From the NCBI GenBank assembly GCA_023299965.1, contig JALZVN010000240.1, positions 1-6,037 on the forward strand: a stretch of 6,037 nt of DNA, written 5' to 3'. A program made the position numbers and the translations under genes. The notes under the pieces were generated by a model that ran no database searches, had not been told where the DNA came from, and saw only the letters and a list, made by a program, of their open reading frames with translations. Below, piece after piece: positions 1 through 6,037 of this stretch. Each line of letters begins with the position of its first letter. Position 1 is the first letter of the stretch. This stretch comes from Saprospiraceae bacterium (GTDB taxonomy: Bacteria > Bacteroidota > Bacteroidia > Chitinophagales > Saprospiraceae).

Positions 1-98
1 CACCTCACGGTAGACACCCTTGCCTTCGGCTAAGATTCCTTGTCGTCTAGGCTCTTCAGGGACTTCCACCCTTTAGAGTTATGTCATGCTCGGCGCAC
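1..98 (-). mobile_element. 5' end of a group II intron (domain I), cut by the window edge
   Basis: Read on the minus strand from position 98, the sequence begins GTGCGCCGAGCATGAC, matching the conserved GUGYG 5' end of group II introns. It continues with CTCT-AA-AGGG-loop-CCCT-GA-AGAG, a stem at 78-52 whose loop reads TGGAAGT. Next comes AGCCGAAGGCAAGGGTGTC, and then ACC-GTGA-GGT, a GNRA tetraloop hairpin at 11-2. The AAGGGTGTC...CCGTGAGG series is familiar from domain I of ORF-bearing bacterial group II introns. The reverse transcriptase/maturase gene and domains II-VI would lie beyond the left edge, so I cannot say whether the element is intact. It is a self-splicing ribozyme and retroelement, inserted here on the same strand as the giant gene and outside its coding region. 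Confidence 0.8.
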
Positions 99-340
99 AT
101 TCTGTGCCGTACTTTCAGCACTTCACTCTTTGAAGGAAAGCAGAGCACTGGGACCTACCAACTTTTTTTTGCGCAAGGGATCGAAAAGGCAGCGACCAGA
201 GGAAGCTGGTCACGACTTTTTTGGTCGGGACGGGAACGAACGTGGACCCTGATAGAGCCCGGTCCCGACTTTCTTATCCCGATTTGCGATAGGCTGGCGA
301 CATAGCTCCCATCGGGATTAGTCGGGATGTGCCCAAATTA
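99..340. other. GC-rich structured noncoding segment upstream of the intron (its 5' flank)
   Basis: This 242-bp stretch is about 55% GC where sampled (181-300), while the adjoining 341-420 has 22 G/C in 80. It contains a clean hairpin, GACCAG/CTGGTC (194-199/206-211, hexaloop), an 8-base T-run (163-170) and a cluster of TCGGGA palindromic words (224-328). No convincing protein is encoded: the two short plus-strand frames here run on into the intron sequence. If the intron call is right, this is its 5' exon flank, ending in ACAGAAT immediately before the intron on the minus strand. I do not recognise an RNA family. Confidence 0.55.
224..328. repeat. Cluster of five TCGGGA/TCCCGA words forming alternative hairpins
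   Basis: The words lie at 225-230, 263-268, 277-282, 312-317 and 322-327. GTCGGGAC (224-231) plus GGG (232-234) pairs with CCC (258-260) and GTCCCGAC (262-269), with one bulged G. Alternatively TCCCGAC (263-269) pairs with GTCGGGA (321-327), stacked outside ATCCCGAT (276-283) with ATCGGGAT (311-318). The 262-269 arm is shared, so the two folds exclude each other. Intergenic repeats of this general look occur in Bacteroidota genomes; whether this is such a family is inference. Confidence 0.6.
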
Positions 341-360
341 TGATATTTAAAACTGTATTT

Positions 361-418
361 TTTTGCAGAGGTCTTAATACCACTTGAAACCTAAAATGGA
401 ATTAAAAACTCTGCAAAA
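361..418 (-). repeat. Long imperfect hairpin in the 3' intergenic region
   Basis: TTTTGCAGAG (361-370) and CTCTGCAAAA (409-418) form a perfect 10-bp stem. Inside it, after a 3x3 internal loop, TTAAT (374-378) pairs with ATTAA (401-405). After one A.A mismatch, CCA (380-382) pairs with TGG (397-399), leaving a 14-nt loop. That is 18 base pairs in 58 nt. It lies about 50 nt past the stop codon of the giant gene, so it could cap the 3' end of that mRNA. The flanks have T before and A after on the plus strand, the reverse of a bidirectional terminator, so termination by the usual mechanism is unlikely. A decayed small inverted-repeat element is an alternative. Confidence 0.55.
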
Positions 419-433
419 GTTATATTTTCATTA

Positions 434-472
434 TAGCAAGCTTTATCTAGTCTTTATTATTCTGACTTGCTA
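434..472 (-). repeat. 7-bp inverted repeat overlapping the stop codon
   Basis: TAGCAAG at 434-440 and CTTGCTA at 466-472 are perfect inverted complements with a 25-nt loop. The gene's TAG stop (472-470) is part of one arm. In the transcript the second arm is followed by UAAUGAAAAU rather than a U-run, so it does not look like an intrinsic terminator. A chance origin is possible at this stem length. Confidence 0.35.
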
Positions 473-3400
473 CCTATGTATTTGAACATATCCACTATAC
501 ATTTTACCCTTCCCGTCATCGACTAAATAAAAATAAGTTCCATCTGGTAATGTGCGATTTTGCAATCTACCGTCCCAGTCGTTTTGATATGAAACTTTAT
601 GGTAGACTTGATTTCCCCACCTATTAAATACGGTAACTTTATTATTCTGAAACAGCTCAATACCTGCAATAGTAAATGTATCATTGTAGCCATCTCCATT
701 TGGAGAAAACCCGTTGAATACAGTTAACTCTTCACACAAAATCTCAATATAAACGGTAGCAACATCACTACCATTTGGTCCTGTAATCATGTACTCAAAT
801 GAATCTGTCTCACCACACAATCCTTCAAACGGAATGTAATTAACCGTGTTATCATCGTTTAGTCTGATCACACCATATTCTGGATTAGTCAAGATAATAA
901 TAGAATCTGTTTCTATATTGAGTGTATCATTATCCGTGATGCTAAAATTCATAATAGACCAATTGATTAGTGTAATTGTGTCATCGTTCATTGCAATAGG
1001 TCCAGAAATAGCATCTTCAACAACAACCGAAAAGACAACTAAGGTATCACAGATTTCGCTTTCATCACAATATACAAAACAACCCACATCATCTCCTAAA
1101 AAATCCGCTGCTACTGTTACGCATTGCTCATCTGCTTGATAGCTCACAACGCTAGTCGAAAAGTCATCGCAATAATTCAAAATAGATTTTATTTCTCCAG
1201 ACAACTCAGCAGCATCTAGGCAAATAGTAGTCTCCATACCAAGCTGTAAGACTATATTTATAGTATCTGGGCTTGGGCTTATTTCATTACATTCTACAAG
1301 TACGGTTATATTATCTTGGCAACCACTGTTCTTATCTATTACAGTTATTTGGTGTTCGCCAGGAAGCAACTCTAAAGCTAAACTCTGTGGCACGAACTGC
1401 CTATTTGGACCTAACATTCCTACTTCGTTGGTAGAAATCTTTCTAATCATCAAATCACTATATGTACTATTAGTATCTCCCCCACTTATTGCTAACAGGT
1501 CTTTATTTATAATCCAGTCCCCTTCTGGATTCCATTGATTAAGTAAGTCTACAAGTTCATCTATATTTTGAAATTCGCCACTGTGTATCACACCATCTAC
1601 GACCCAATCATCTACCTGATAAGGACCCTCATTTCCTAGACCTGGAATAGTAAAGTAACTGTATAAGTATACAGAATCAAATGCACAACCAACTACCTGC
1701 TCCAACTCGATAGCGTTATCTAAGAATATAAAACTATCTCTTAATGAAACTGGAATATCTAAACAGACACTTGTCCCTTCCTCACAGTTCATTGTAGTTA
1801 ACACCATCATCTCTTCTGCGAAAATATCTAAGTCGGTTTCGCAAGTGGGTAACAGGGTAATAAAAATTGTTGTTGTTATACACATATCTTGGTCGTCACA
1901 TATCACCACGCAAAATTGATCTACATCAGTAACTAACATACTTGAGTCAGGAGTATATAATAAGCAATGTTCATCGAGTAACACATACTCCCCAAATGAA
2001 GGCGCATTGCATTCTGACAAATCAGTAGAAATAATTCCCATTGATGAGGTATCTACACATAAAATTACTGACTCTCCTAATATAGCAATTTCATAAAGCG
2101 TATCTTGTACTCCCTCTGCCAGTTTTATACATTGAGAAATTTCTACATTCTCTACTTCGATTGTGCAGCCGTGGTCATCTTCTACTGTGACACTATATAT
2201 ACCTTCGCTTAAATCTTCTCGAGCATTTAACGTTGTATTGGTATTGGCTAAATCAGACCATATATATCGATAAGGCGCAGTACCTCCTGAAGTTAATATA
2301 TTAATTGTGCCACCTGATGAATCTTGTTCACAATCTATATCAACTGCCTCTACGGTCACGTCTAATGGCTGCGTTTCTGTAATAGTAAAACACTCTAAGG
2401 ATATAAGGCATTGACTTAAATCTGATATCATAATGCAATAGTCCCCTGACTCTAAATCTCCATTATCATAATTATTCCCTGCCATATCTTCAATGGAAAT
2501 GGAATAATTATCTGTAGGTGTAATTAATGGATTTGTTATAAAAAATACTTCTCCATTATTGTCTCCTGCACAAGAAATATGTTGCAAAGAATCAATGGTT
2601 ACAGATAATGCATCAATATTATTCTCAAGCACAAAATCAATAGTATCGATACAACCAACGTTATTTGTCAATACCAATTCATAGACACCCGCCAATAAAC
2701 TATCTCTTGTATCTCCTATAAATCCGTCATTCCAGATCACATCATTTGACAATACATTATCTGCAATAATAACTACTGATCCTATCGCAACTCCACAATC
2801 GGGTTTAGAAACAATATCAACTTGAGCATCAATATTTCCTTCTTGATCTACTTTCACATCTAAGTATTGCACACAACTTGTATCTTGGGTATTAGATATC
2901 GCTACTGTATAGATTCCTGCACCTAGATTAGTTCGCTCATTGGTCACCTCCATATTATCTATCCAATAGTAATGCAAGCTATCTGGCAATATTGTAATCG
3001 AACCATCTTGTTGACCGCAGTTAGCTGAATTGACCAGTATTTGATCTGGATCAATTGCTAGATTATTCCCAACTAGAATCTCTTCTATTAGTGGGCAAGA
3101 TGGAAATCTAATATCCGTAATCGACACCTGATACACACCTGATGAAAGCATTGAAATATTATTTTCTGTACTCTCAAGCACACTCCCTCCTGTAGACCAT
3201 ACAAAAGTATAGTTACTTATGTCACCTATCATTTGCAATCTTATTGTCCCTTGATTATCTCCACACTCTGTAGAAGATATCAATCTTCCTGCTATCTCTG
3301 GCTCTTGACAATTTGCACAGTTTCCTTTTTGTTTTATTTCTACCAAAATAACTTCCTCACAATCTAAGTCATTACTAACTGTCACTTCATATAGGCCATC

Positions 3401-6037
3401 TGCCAAATCATTTCTTACCGAAGCATTTAAGGCATCAGGCCATAGATAGGATAGATTCTCAGGACTAAATTCTGCAAACCCGTCCAGATCGTCACAATTC
3501 TCGTTTTCTACTAACACTAGTGTAGCACCTAATTCGCATCCACATTCTACTACTACTACTAAGACTTGACTATCAACTAAACAATCATCGATGCTCAGAA
3601 CTGACAAATTGTATAAGCCAGAATTAGAAAGATTAGCATTTTCAATAATAGGGTATTGTTCTGTAGAGGTAAAACCATTTGGGCCGTTCCAGCTGAAAGA
3701 GCTTCCTCCATTAACTCCTAGTTGAATAGATTCTCCTACACAGATATTAACATCATCTGAAACTGAAATCTCTTCCGTATCCAATATTTCTACCGCAATA
3801 ATCTCTGAGGTATAGCAGCCATTTGAATTCCTAATGATTACTTCATATAAATATTCGCCTGGTGATAAACCTAATTTTGGTATAACAGGATTCTGTTCCG
3901 TTGACATAAATTCATTCGGACCAATCCATTCATAGGTGCTTCCACCATCAGCAAACAACTCCAAAGCACTCCCTAAACAAACAGGTCCATTATAACTAAC
4001 GGTAGTATTTATTTCTTCAGGTGAATTCACTTCTGCAGTCAATACTTGTGGACAATTTGTATCCGATGACACTGTAACAGTGTATGTGCCATAATCCAAA
4101 GTTGTACTATTTGGTATTATTATCTCCCTTTGATTTGAAGAAAAATTATTTGGTCCTTCCCAAGAATAGAATTGACCTCCTGACACCTCTAAAAAGATAG
4201 AATCTCCAATGCAAGATGGTTCAACAACCCCAAGGTCAAGCACATCTGCATCCGATACTACCATTGTAATTTGTGCATCCAATGTGCAAACATCCGAAGA
4301 TACTCGCAGGTTTACGGTATAGCTTCCCGACTGATCTGCGCTAAAAATCGCTTCCCTTGCATTCGCATTTAGTATTTCGCCTCCATCAGACGTCCATTGA
4401 TATGTCATATTTGGATCTTGAGAAGAAGCAGAAAGTTGAACAAATTCGTTAACACATAAAGTATCTATATTTTGAATTATACTTAGTATCGACTGGTTTT
4501 CTATGGTAATATGTTGTTCAACCGATGATTGGTTTCCACATGCATCTGTAAATGTATATGTTCTTATTATTTCTGTCGTACATCCATCAAAAACAACTTC
4601 ATCTACTGTAAATTCAGGAGCACTATCACAATCATCAATAGTGATGAATGTTGTCGGTACAGGTGGAACGGTCTCTCCGTTACCGGCATCTACAGTAATA
4701 TCTTGTGGTGTATCTAAAATAATAGGTGCCTGTGTATCTCCTACCGTAATTGTTTGGGTAGCTTCTACTTCATTACCGCAAGCATCAACGCTAATCCATG
4801 TTCTAATAATGGAGTATTCTTGAGGACAGTTTCCATCTACGCGTTGCTCTTCATACTGTATGTCTAATACTCCATCGCAATTATCTATCACAATTGGACT
4901 TGGCAATTCAGGAATACTAGAACAGTCAATTGTAATATCCACTGGAACATTACTAAAGACGGGTGATTGGTTATCCCCTACATTCATTTTTTGCACTTTA
5001 GTAGTTTCATTACCACAAGCATCAGTAGCAGTCCATGTTCTAATCGTCTGATAACTCCCTGGACATAATCCTGGTGTAGTTTCCTCATCAAATTCAATGA
5101 TCACATTAGGATCACAATTATCTGTAACGAAAACTTCAGGAATAGAGTCGTCAAAATCATCTCCGCAATCTGAAGTGATATCTATTGGCACTCCTACTAA
5201 TATAGGTGCTTCATTATCTTCTATTGTAATAGTTTGGGTTGATGTAGCACTATTGCCGCAAGGATCCACAGCAGTCCAAGTTCTACTCAAAACAAATGTA
5301 TGCACACATTCTCCTGCAAATACATCTTCTGTAAATAGTACTGAAATATTTGCATCACAATTATCTGTTGCACTTACTATCGGCACAGTTGAAACATCTG
5401 TATTACAATCTACTGTCATGTCTGCTGGGGTTTCCGATAATACAGGGAGCACATCATCTCCAAAAACAGTAATATTTTGAGAAGCTACAGAAGAATTTCC
5501 ACAAGCATCAATAGCACTCCAAGTTCTTGTAAGCGTATAGTCTTGTGTACAATCAGCACCTGGCAAACTACTTGTTTCTTCAAATGAAATATTTACATTA
5601 GTATCACAATTATCTATAGCCGAAACAGATGGTGCCGGAAATGGCAAACCTCCACAGCTAATGGTAATATCAGCTGGTGTGCTACTCAGAACTGGATTAG
5701 TTGTATCTTCAACAGTTATAAACTGAATAGCTTGTGTAGAATTTCCACAGTCATCAATTGCTGTCCACGATCTTTCAATTTCATATGAATTGGTGCAGGC
5801 GCTTACCGTAGTAGTTTCCTCATAAATTATTTCTACGTCAGAATCACAGCTATCCGTAGCCGTAACGGGATCGTCAAGCAAAGGAACATTACTGCACTCC
5901 AAGGTAATATCAGCAGGGACACCTATTAAACTAGGAGCAGCATCATCTCCTATCACTGTTATTGTTTGTTGCGAAACTACGCTGTTTCCACAGGCATCAC
6001 TTGCTGTCCATATTCTTGTCAATGAATAACTATCTGT
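470..6037 (-). CDS. Giant modular T9SS-secreted surface protein (HYR/Ig/SprB repeats, type B C-terminal domain), 5'-partial
   Basis: The frame is open from the right edge to a TAG at 472-470, giving 1855 codons. The TTG at 6022-6020 is not the start: the five codons before it (TDSYS) continue the repeat consensus (compare YTLTRTW in a later copy), so the true N-terminus and signal peptide lie outside. Residues below count that TTG as 1. Order: HYR-like repeats to 507, Ig/PKD-like domains 508-826, SprB-like repeats 830-1296, a six-Cys module 1311-1393, an unassigned module 1394-1580, a second six-Cys module 1590-1670, a cadherin/Big-like domain 1672-1765, and a gliding-motility-associated C-terminal domain 1766-1850. 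Such proteins are exported by the type IX system and act at the cell surface or are released, usually in adhesion or gliding. No catalytic domain is visible. The exact role and ligand are unknown; an adhesin role is inference. Secretion by T9SS is well supported by the C-terminal domain. Confidence 0.95.
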   Translation of the reverse strand, partial: TDSYSLTRIWTASDACGNSVVSQQTITVIGDDAAPSLIGVPADITLECSNVPLLDDPVTATDSCDSDVEIIYEETTTVSACTNSYEIERSWTAIDDCGNSTQAIQFITVEDTTNPVLSSTPADITISCGGLPFPAPSVSAIDNCDTNVNISFEETSSLPGADCTQDYTLTRTWSAIDACGNSSVASQNITVFGDDVLPVLSETPADMTVDCNTDVSTVPIVSATDNCDANISVLFTEDVFAGECVHTFVLSRTWTAVDPCGNSATSTQTITIEDNEAPILVGVPIDITSDCGDDFDDSIPEVFVTDNCDPNVIIEFDEETTPGLCPGSYQTIRTWTATDACGNETTKVQKMNVGDNQSPVFSNVPVDITIDCSSIPELPSPIVIDNCDGVLDIQYEEQRVDGNCPQEYSIIRTWISVDACGNEVEATQTITVGDTQAPIILDTPQDITVDAGNGETVPPVPTTFITIDDCDSAPEFTVDEVVFDGCTTEIIRTYTFTDACGNQSSVEQHITIENQSILSIIQNIDTLCVNEFVQLSASSQDPNMTYQWTSDGGEILNANAREAIFSADQSGSYTVNLRVSSDVCTLDAQITMVVSDADVLDLGVVEPSCIGDSIFLEVSGGQFYSWEGPNNFSSNQREIIIPNSTTLDYGTYTVTVSSDTNCPQVLTAEVNSPEEINTTVSYNGPVCLGSALELFADGGSTYEWIGPNEFMSTEQNPVIPKLGLSPGEYLYEVIIRNSNGCYTSEIIAVEILDTEEISVSDDVNICVGESIQLGVNGGSSFSWNGPNGFTSTEQYPIIENANLSNSGLYNLSVLSIDDCLVDSQVLVVVVECGCELGATLVLVENENCDDLDGFAEFSPENLSYLWPDALNASVRNDLADGLYEVTVSNDLDCEEVILVEIKQKGNCANCQEPEIAGRLISSTECGDNQGTIRLQMIGDISNYTFVWSTGGSVLESTENNISMLSSGVYQVSITDIRFPSCPLIEEILVGNNLAIDPDQILVNSANCGQQDGSITILPDSLHYYWIDNMEVTNERTNLGAGIYTVAISNTQDTSCVQYLDVKVDQEGNIDAQVDIVSKPDCGVAIGSVVIIADNVLSNDVIWNDGFIGDTRDSLLAGVYELVLTNNVGCIDTIDFVLENNIDALSVTIDSLQHISCAGDNNGEVFFITNPLITPTDNYSISIEDMAGNNYDNGDLESGDYCIMISDLSQCLISLECFTITETQPLDVTVEAVDIDCEQDSSGGTINILTSGGTAPYRYIWSDLANTNTTLNAREDLSEGIYSVTVEDDHGCTIEVENVEISQCIKLAEGVQDTLYEIAILGESVILCVDTSSMGIISTDLSECNAPSFGEYVLLDEHCLLYTPDSSMLVTDVDQFCVVICDDQDMCITTTIFITLLPTCETDLDIFAEEMMVLTTMNCEEGTSVCLDIPVSLRDSFIFLDNAIELEQVVGCAFDSVYLYSYFTIPGLGNEGPYQVDDWVVDGVIHSGEFQNIDELVDLLNQWNPEGDWIINKDLLAISGGDTNSTYSDLMIRKISTNEVGMLGPNRQFVPQSLALELLPGEHQITVIDKNSGCQDNITVLVECNEISPSPDTINIVLQLGMETTICLDAAELSGEIKSILNYCDDFSTSVVSYQADEQCVTVAADFLGDDVGCFVYCDESEICDTLVVFSVVVEDAISGPIAMNDDTITLINWSIMNFSITDNDTLNIETDSIIILTNPEYGVIRLNDDNTVNYIPFEGLCGETDSFEYMITGPNGSDVATVYIEILCEELTVFNGFSPNGDGYNDTFTIAGIELFQNNKVTVFNRWGNQVYHKVSYQNDWDGRLQNRTLPDGTYFYLVDDGKGKMYSGYVQIHR
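473..727 (-). other. T9SS type B C-terminal sorting domain (gliding motility-associated C-terminal domain)
   Basis: The last 85 residues (1766-1850) read FNGFSPNGDGYNDTF (1769-1783), VFNRWGNQVY (1798-1807), W.DG at 1816-1818 and LPDGTYFY (1825-1832), ending in a short GYVQIHR tail. These are the hallmark motifs of the CHU_C / gliding motility-associated C-terminal domain. It directs proteins through the type IX secretion machinery across the outer membrane. The domain is full length and ends at the stop codon, so the 3' end of the gene is intact. Confidence 0.95.
728..1009 (-). other. Cadherin/Big-like Ig domain before the sorting signal
   Basis: Residues 1672-1765. The sequence GPIAMNDDTITL...ITDND, a strand like PEYGVIRLNDDNTVNYIP and DSFEYMITGPNGSDVATVYI follow the pattern of the bacterial Ig / cadherin-like domains usually written as A.dD...t......NV..ND......i....p.hG.v......g...Y.P...f.G.D.f.Y...d..G....a.v.i. 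Its position just before the C-terminal domain is typical. It is probably a structural spacer. Confidence 0.7.
1013..1255 (-). other. Six-cysteine module, copy B
   Basis: Residues 1590-1670, with cysteines at 1601, 1618, 1634, 1648, 1652 and 1658. Successive spacings are 17, 16, 14, 4 and 6, against 16, 15, 18, 4 and 6 in copy A. The last three cysteines have identical spacing (CFVYCDESEIC here, CVVICDDQDMC in A), and each copy is followed by a hydrophobic strand. The two copies are homologous in pattern but well diverged in sequence, so the duplication is old. Confidence 0.6.
1283..1843 (-). other. Unassigned ~187-residue module between the two six-Cys copies
   Basis: Residues 1394-1580. 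It opens with a strand similar to the start of the six-Cys modules (EGTSVCLDIP, Cys1420). It then runs through Cys1446 and a non-repetitive stretch rich in aromatic and acidic residues (YSYFTIPGLGNEGPYQVDDW; LVDLLNQWNPEGDW). It closes with an Ig-like terminal strand, GEHQITVIDKNSGCQDNITV (Cys1568). It is the least repetitive part of the protein and so the best place to look for a specific binding function. No catalytic motif is recognised. Confidence 0.5.
1844..2092 (-). other. Six-cysteine module, copy A
   Basis: Residues 1311-1393, with cysteines at 1322, 1338, 1353, 1371, 1375 and 1381. The end, FCVVICDDQDMCITTTIFITL, has a C-x3-C-x5-C core followed by a beta-strand. The module matches copy B at 1013-1255 in cysteine order and spacing. 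I do not know a family name for it. I have the impression that similar modules occur near the C-terminus of other Bacteroidota T9SS proteins, but that is memory, not evidence from this window. Its function is unknown. Confidence 0.6.
2135..3535 (-). other. About six SprB-like repeat domains
   Basis: Residues 830-1296. The last unit (1217-1296) is canonical: Cys1231, GGTAPYRYIW at 1246-1255, then LSEGIYSVTVEDDHGC ending at Cys1286. This fits the SprB repeat family named after the gliding adhesin SprB of Flavobacterium johnsoniae. Earlier units, at about 830-896, 906-985, 987-1059, 1063-1132 and 1134-1216, keep the early Cys, the (F/Y).W strand, the L..G.Y.v.(v/i) strand and usually a late Cys, but most lack GGTAPY. 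I am sure of the last unit and moderately sure of the others. The similarity does not by itself make this protein SprB. Confidence 0.75.
3545..4501 (-). other. Four Ig/PKD-like domains in the giant surface protein
   Basis: Residues 508-826. Each has an early Cys, an alternating hydrophobic strand, a central Trp and a late G.Y.v.v strand. The first (Cys523, Trp543) reads like a PKD/Ig domain with YQWTSDGG. The next three share a tighter signature, W.GPN.F.S, at Trp621, Trp699 and Trp778, preceded by C.G..i.L...GG. These three are clearly copies of one another. The domains probably form a stalk that spaces the HYR array from the cell surface; that role is inferred from the architecture. Confidence 0.8.
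4502..6037 (-). repeat. Tandem array of seven HYR-like repeats (protein level)
   Basis: Seven units of 79-82 residues lie head to tail: 6037-5954 (partial), 5953-5711, 5710-5465, 5464-5222, 5221-4979, 4978-4742 and 4741-4502. The consensus is D..AP.L...P.DIT..C near the start, then a D(N/S)CD motif, a third Cys, Y...R(T/S)W(T/S)..D.CGN, and Q.ITV at the end. Full units carry four cysteines; in the first complete unit these are residues 43, 59, 76 and 92. The pattern matches the HYR-like domains common in Bacteroidota surface proteins, which have an Ig-like fold and are linked to adhesion. The array probably extends beyond the right edge. At DNA level the copies are diverged, sharing only short words such as the 15-mer at 5111-5125 and 5354-5368. 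Confidence 0.9.

Noticed and set aside
104..170. Intrinsic terminator ending in the T8 run at 163-170
   Set aside because: Only stems of 3-4 bp (TGG/CCA at 149-160; CTTT/AAAG further upstream) precede the T-run, too weak for a terminator.
194..222. Hairpin GACCAG/CTGGTC followed by T6 as a plus-strand terminator
   Set aside because: Five non-T bases separate the 6-bp stem from the T-run, and no gene on that strand precedes it.
40..305. Two short plus-strand reading frames (40-252 and 81-305) in the GC-rich region
   Set aside because: They overlap each other and cross the predicted intron boundary at 98/99 in antisense. They have no recognisable domain, and the region is dominated by hairpins.
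1..340. rRNA or tRNA gene, suggested by the higher GC content
   Set aside because: No tRNA cloverleaf or recognisable rRNA signature was found. The first 98 bases fit a group II intron better.
99..340. Twintron: an outer group II intron interrupted by the one at 98
   Set aside because: No GUGYG start, domain V or other group II signature is visible in 99-340 on the minus strand.
846..5480. Several plus-strand reading frames of 62-127 codons inside the giant gene
   Set aside because: They are antisense shadows of a long, clearly real coding frame. Their composition simply reflects its complementary repeats.
4502..6037. Regular ~243-bp spacing suggesting a CRISPR or satellite array
   Set aside because: The periodicity is at protein level. 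The DNA copies are diverged and stay in frame as HYR-like domains.

Overview
The window looks like chromosomal DNA of a member of the Bacteroidota, probably a gliding or surface-adhesive lineage such as Saprospiria, Flavobacteriia or Cytophagia. The phylum call rests on one very large gene that combines HYR-like repeats, Ig-like domains, SprB-type repeats and a C-terminal type IX secretion (T9SS) type B sorting domain. That combination is characteristic of this phylum. Nothing here fixes the genus.

Layout, in the direction of transcription of the gene (minus strand, right to left). Positions 6037-470 hold the 3' part of one open reading frame that runs off the right edge: 1855 codons plus a TAG stop. 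It encodes a secreted, cysteine-rich, modular surface protein. In order it carries seven HYR-like repeats (the first cut by the edge), four Ig/PKD-like domains, about six SprB-like repeats, a six-cysteine module, a longer unassigned module, a second copy of the six-cysteine module, a cadherin/Big-like domain and the T9SS sorting domain. The N-terminus and signal peptide are outside the window.

Positions 469-341 are AT-rich noncoding DNA. They hold two inverted repeats, one overlapping the stop codon and one a long imperfect hairpin at 361-418. Neither has the U-tract of a normal terminator.

At about 335-340 the composition changes sharply to roughly 55% GC. Positions 340-99 are a structured, apparently noncoding stretch with five TCGGGA/TCCCGA words arranged so that alternative hairpins can form. 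At position 98 the minus strand reads GTGCGCCGAGCATGAC followed by sequence typical of group II intron domain I. I read this as the 5' end of a group II intron that continues off the left edge.

The gene and the intron lie on the same strand, with the intron about 370 bp downstream of the stop codon. There is no sign that they work together. The most likely picture is a giant adhesin gene next to a GC-rich, probably multicopy segment that a group II retroelement has entered.
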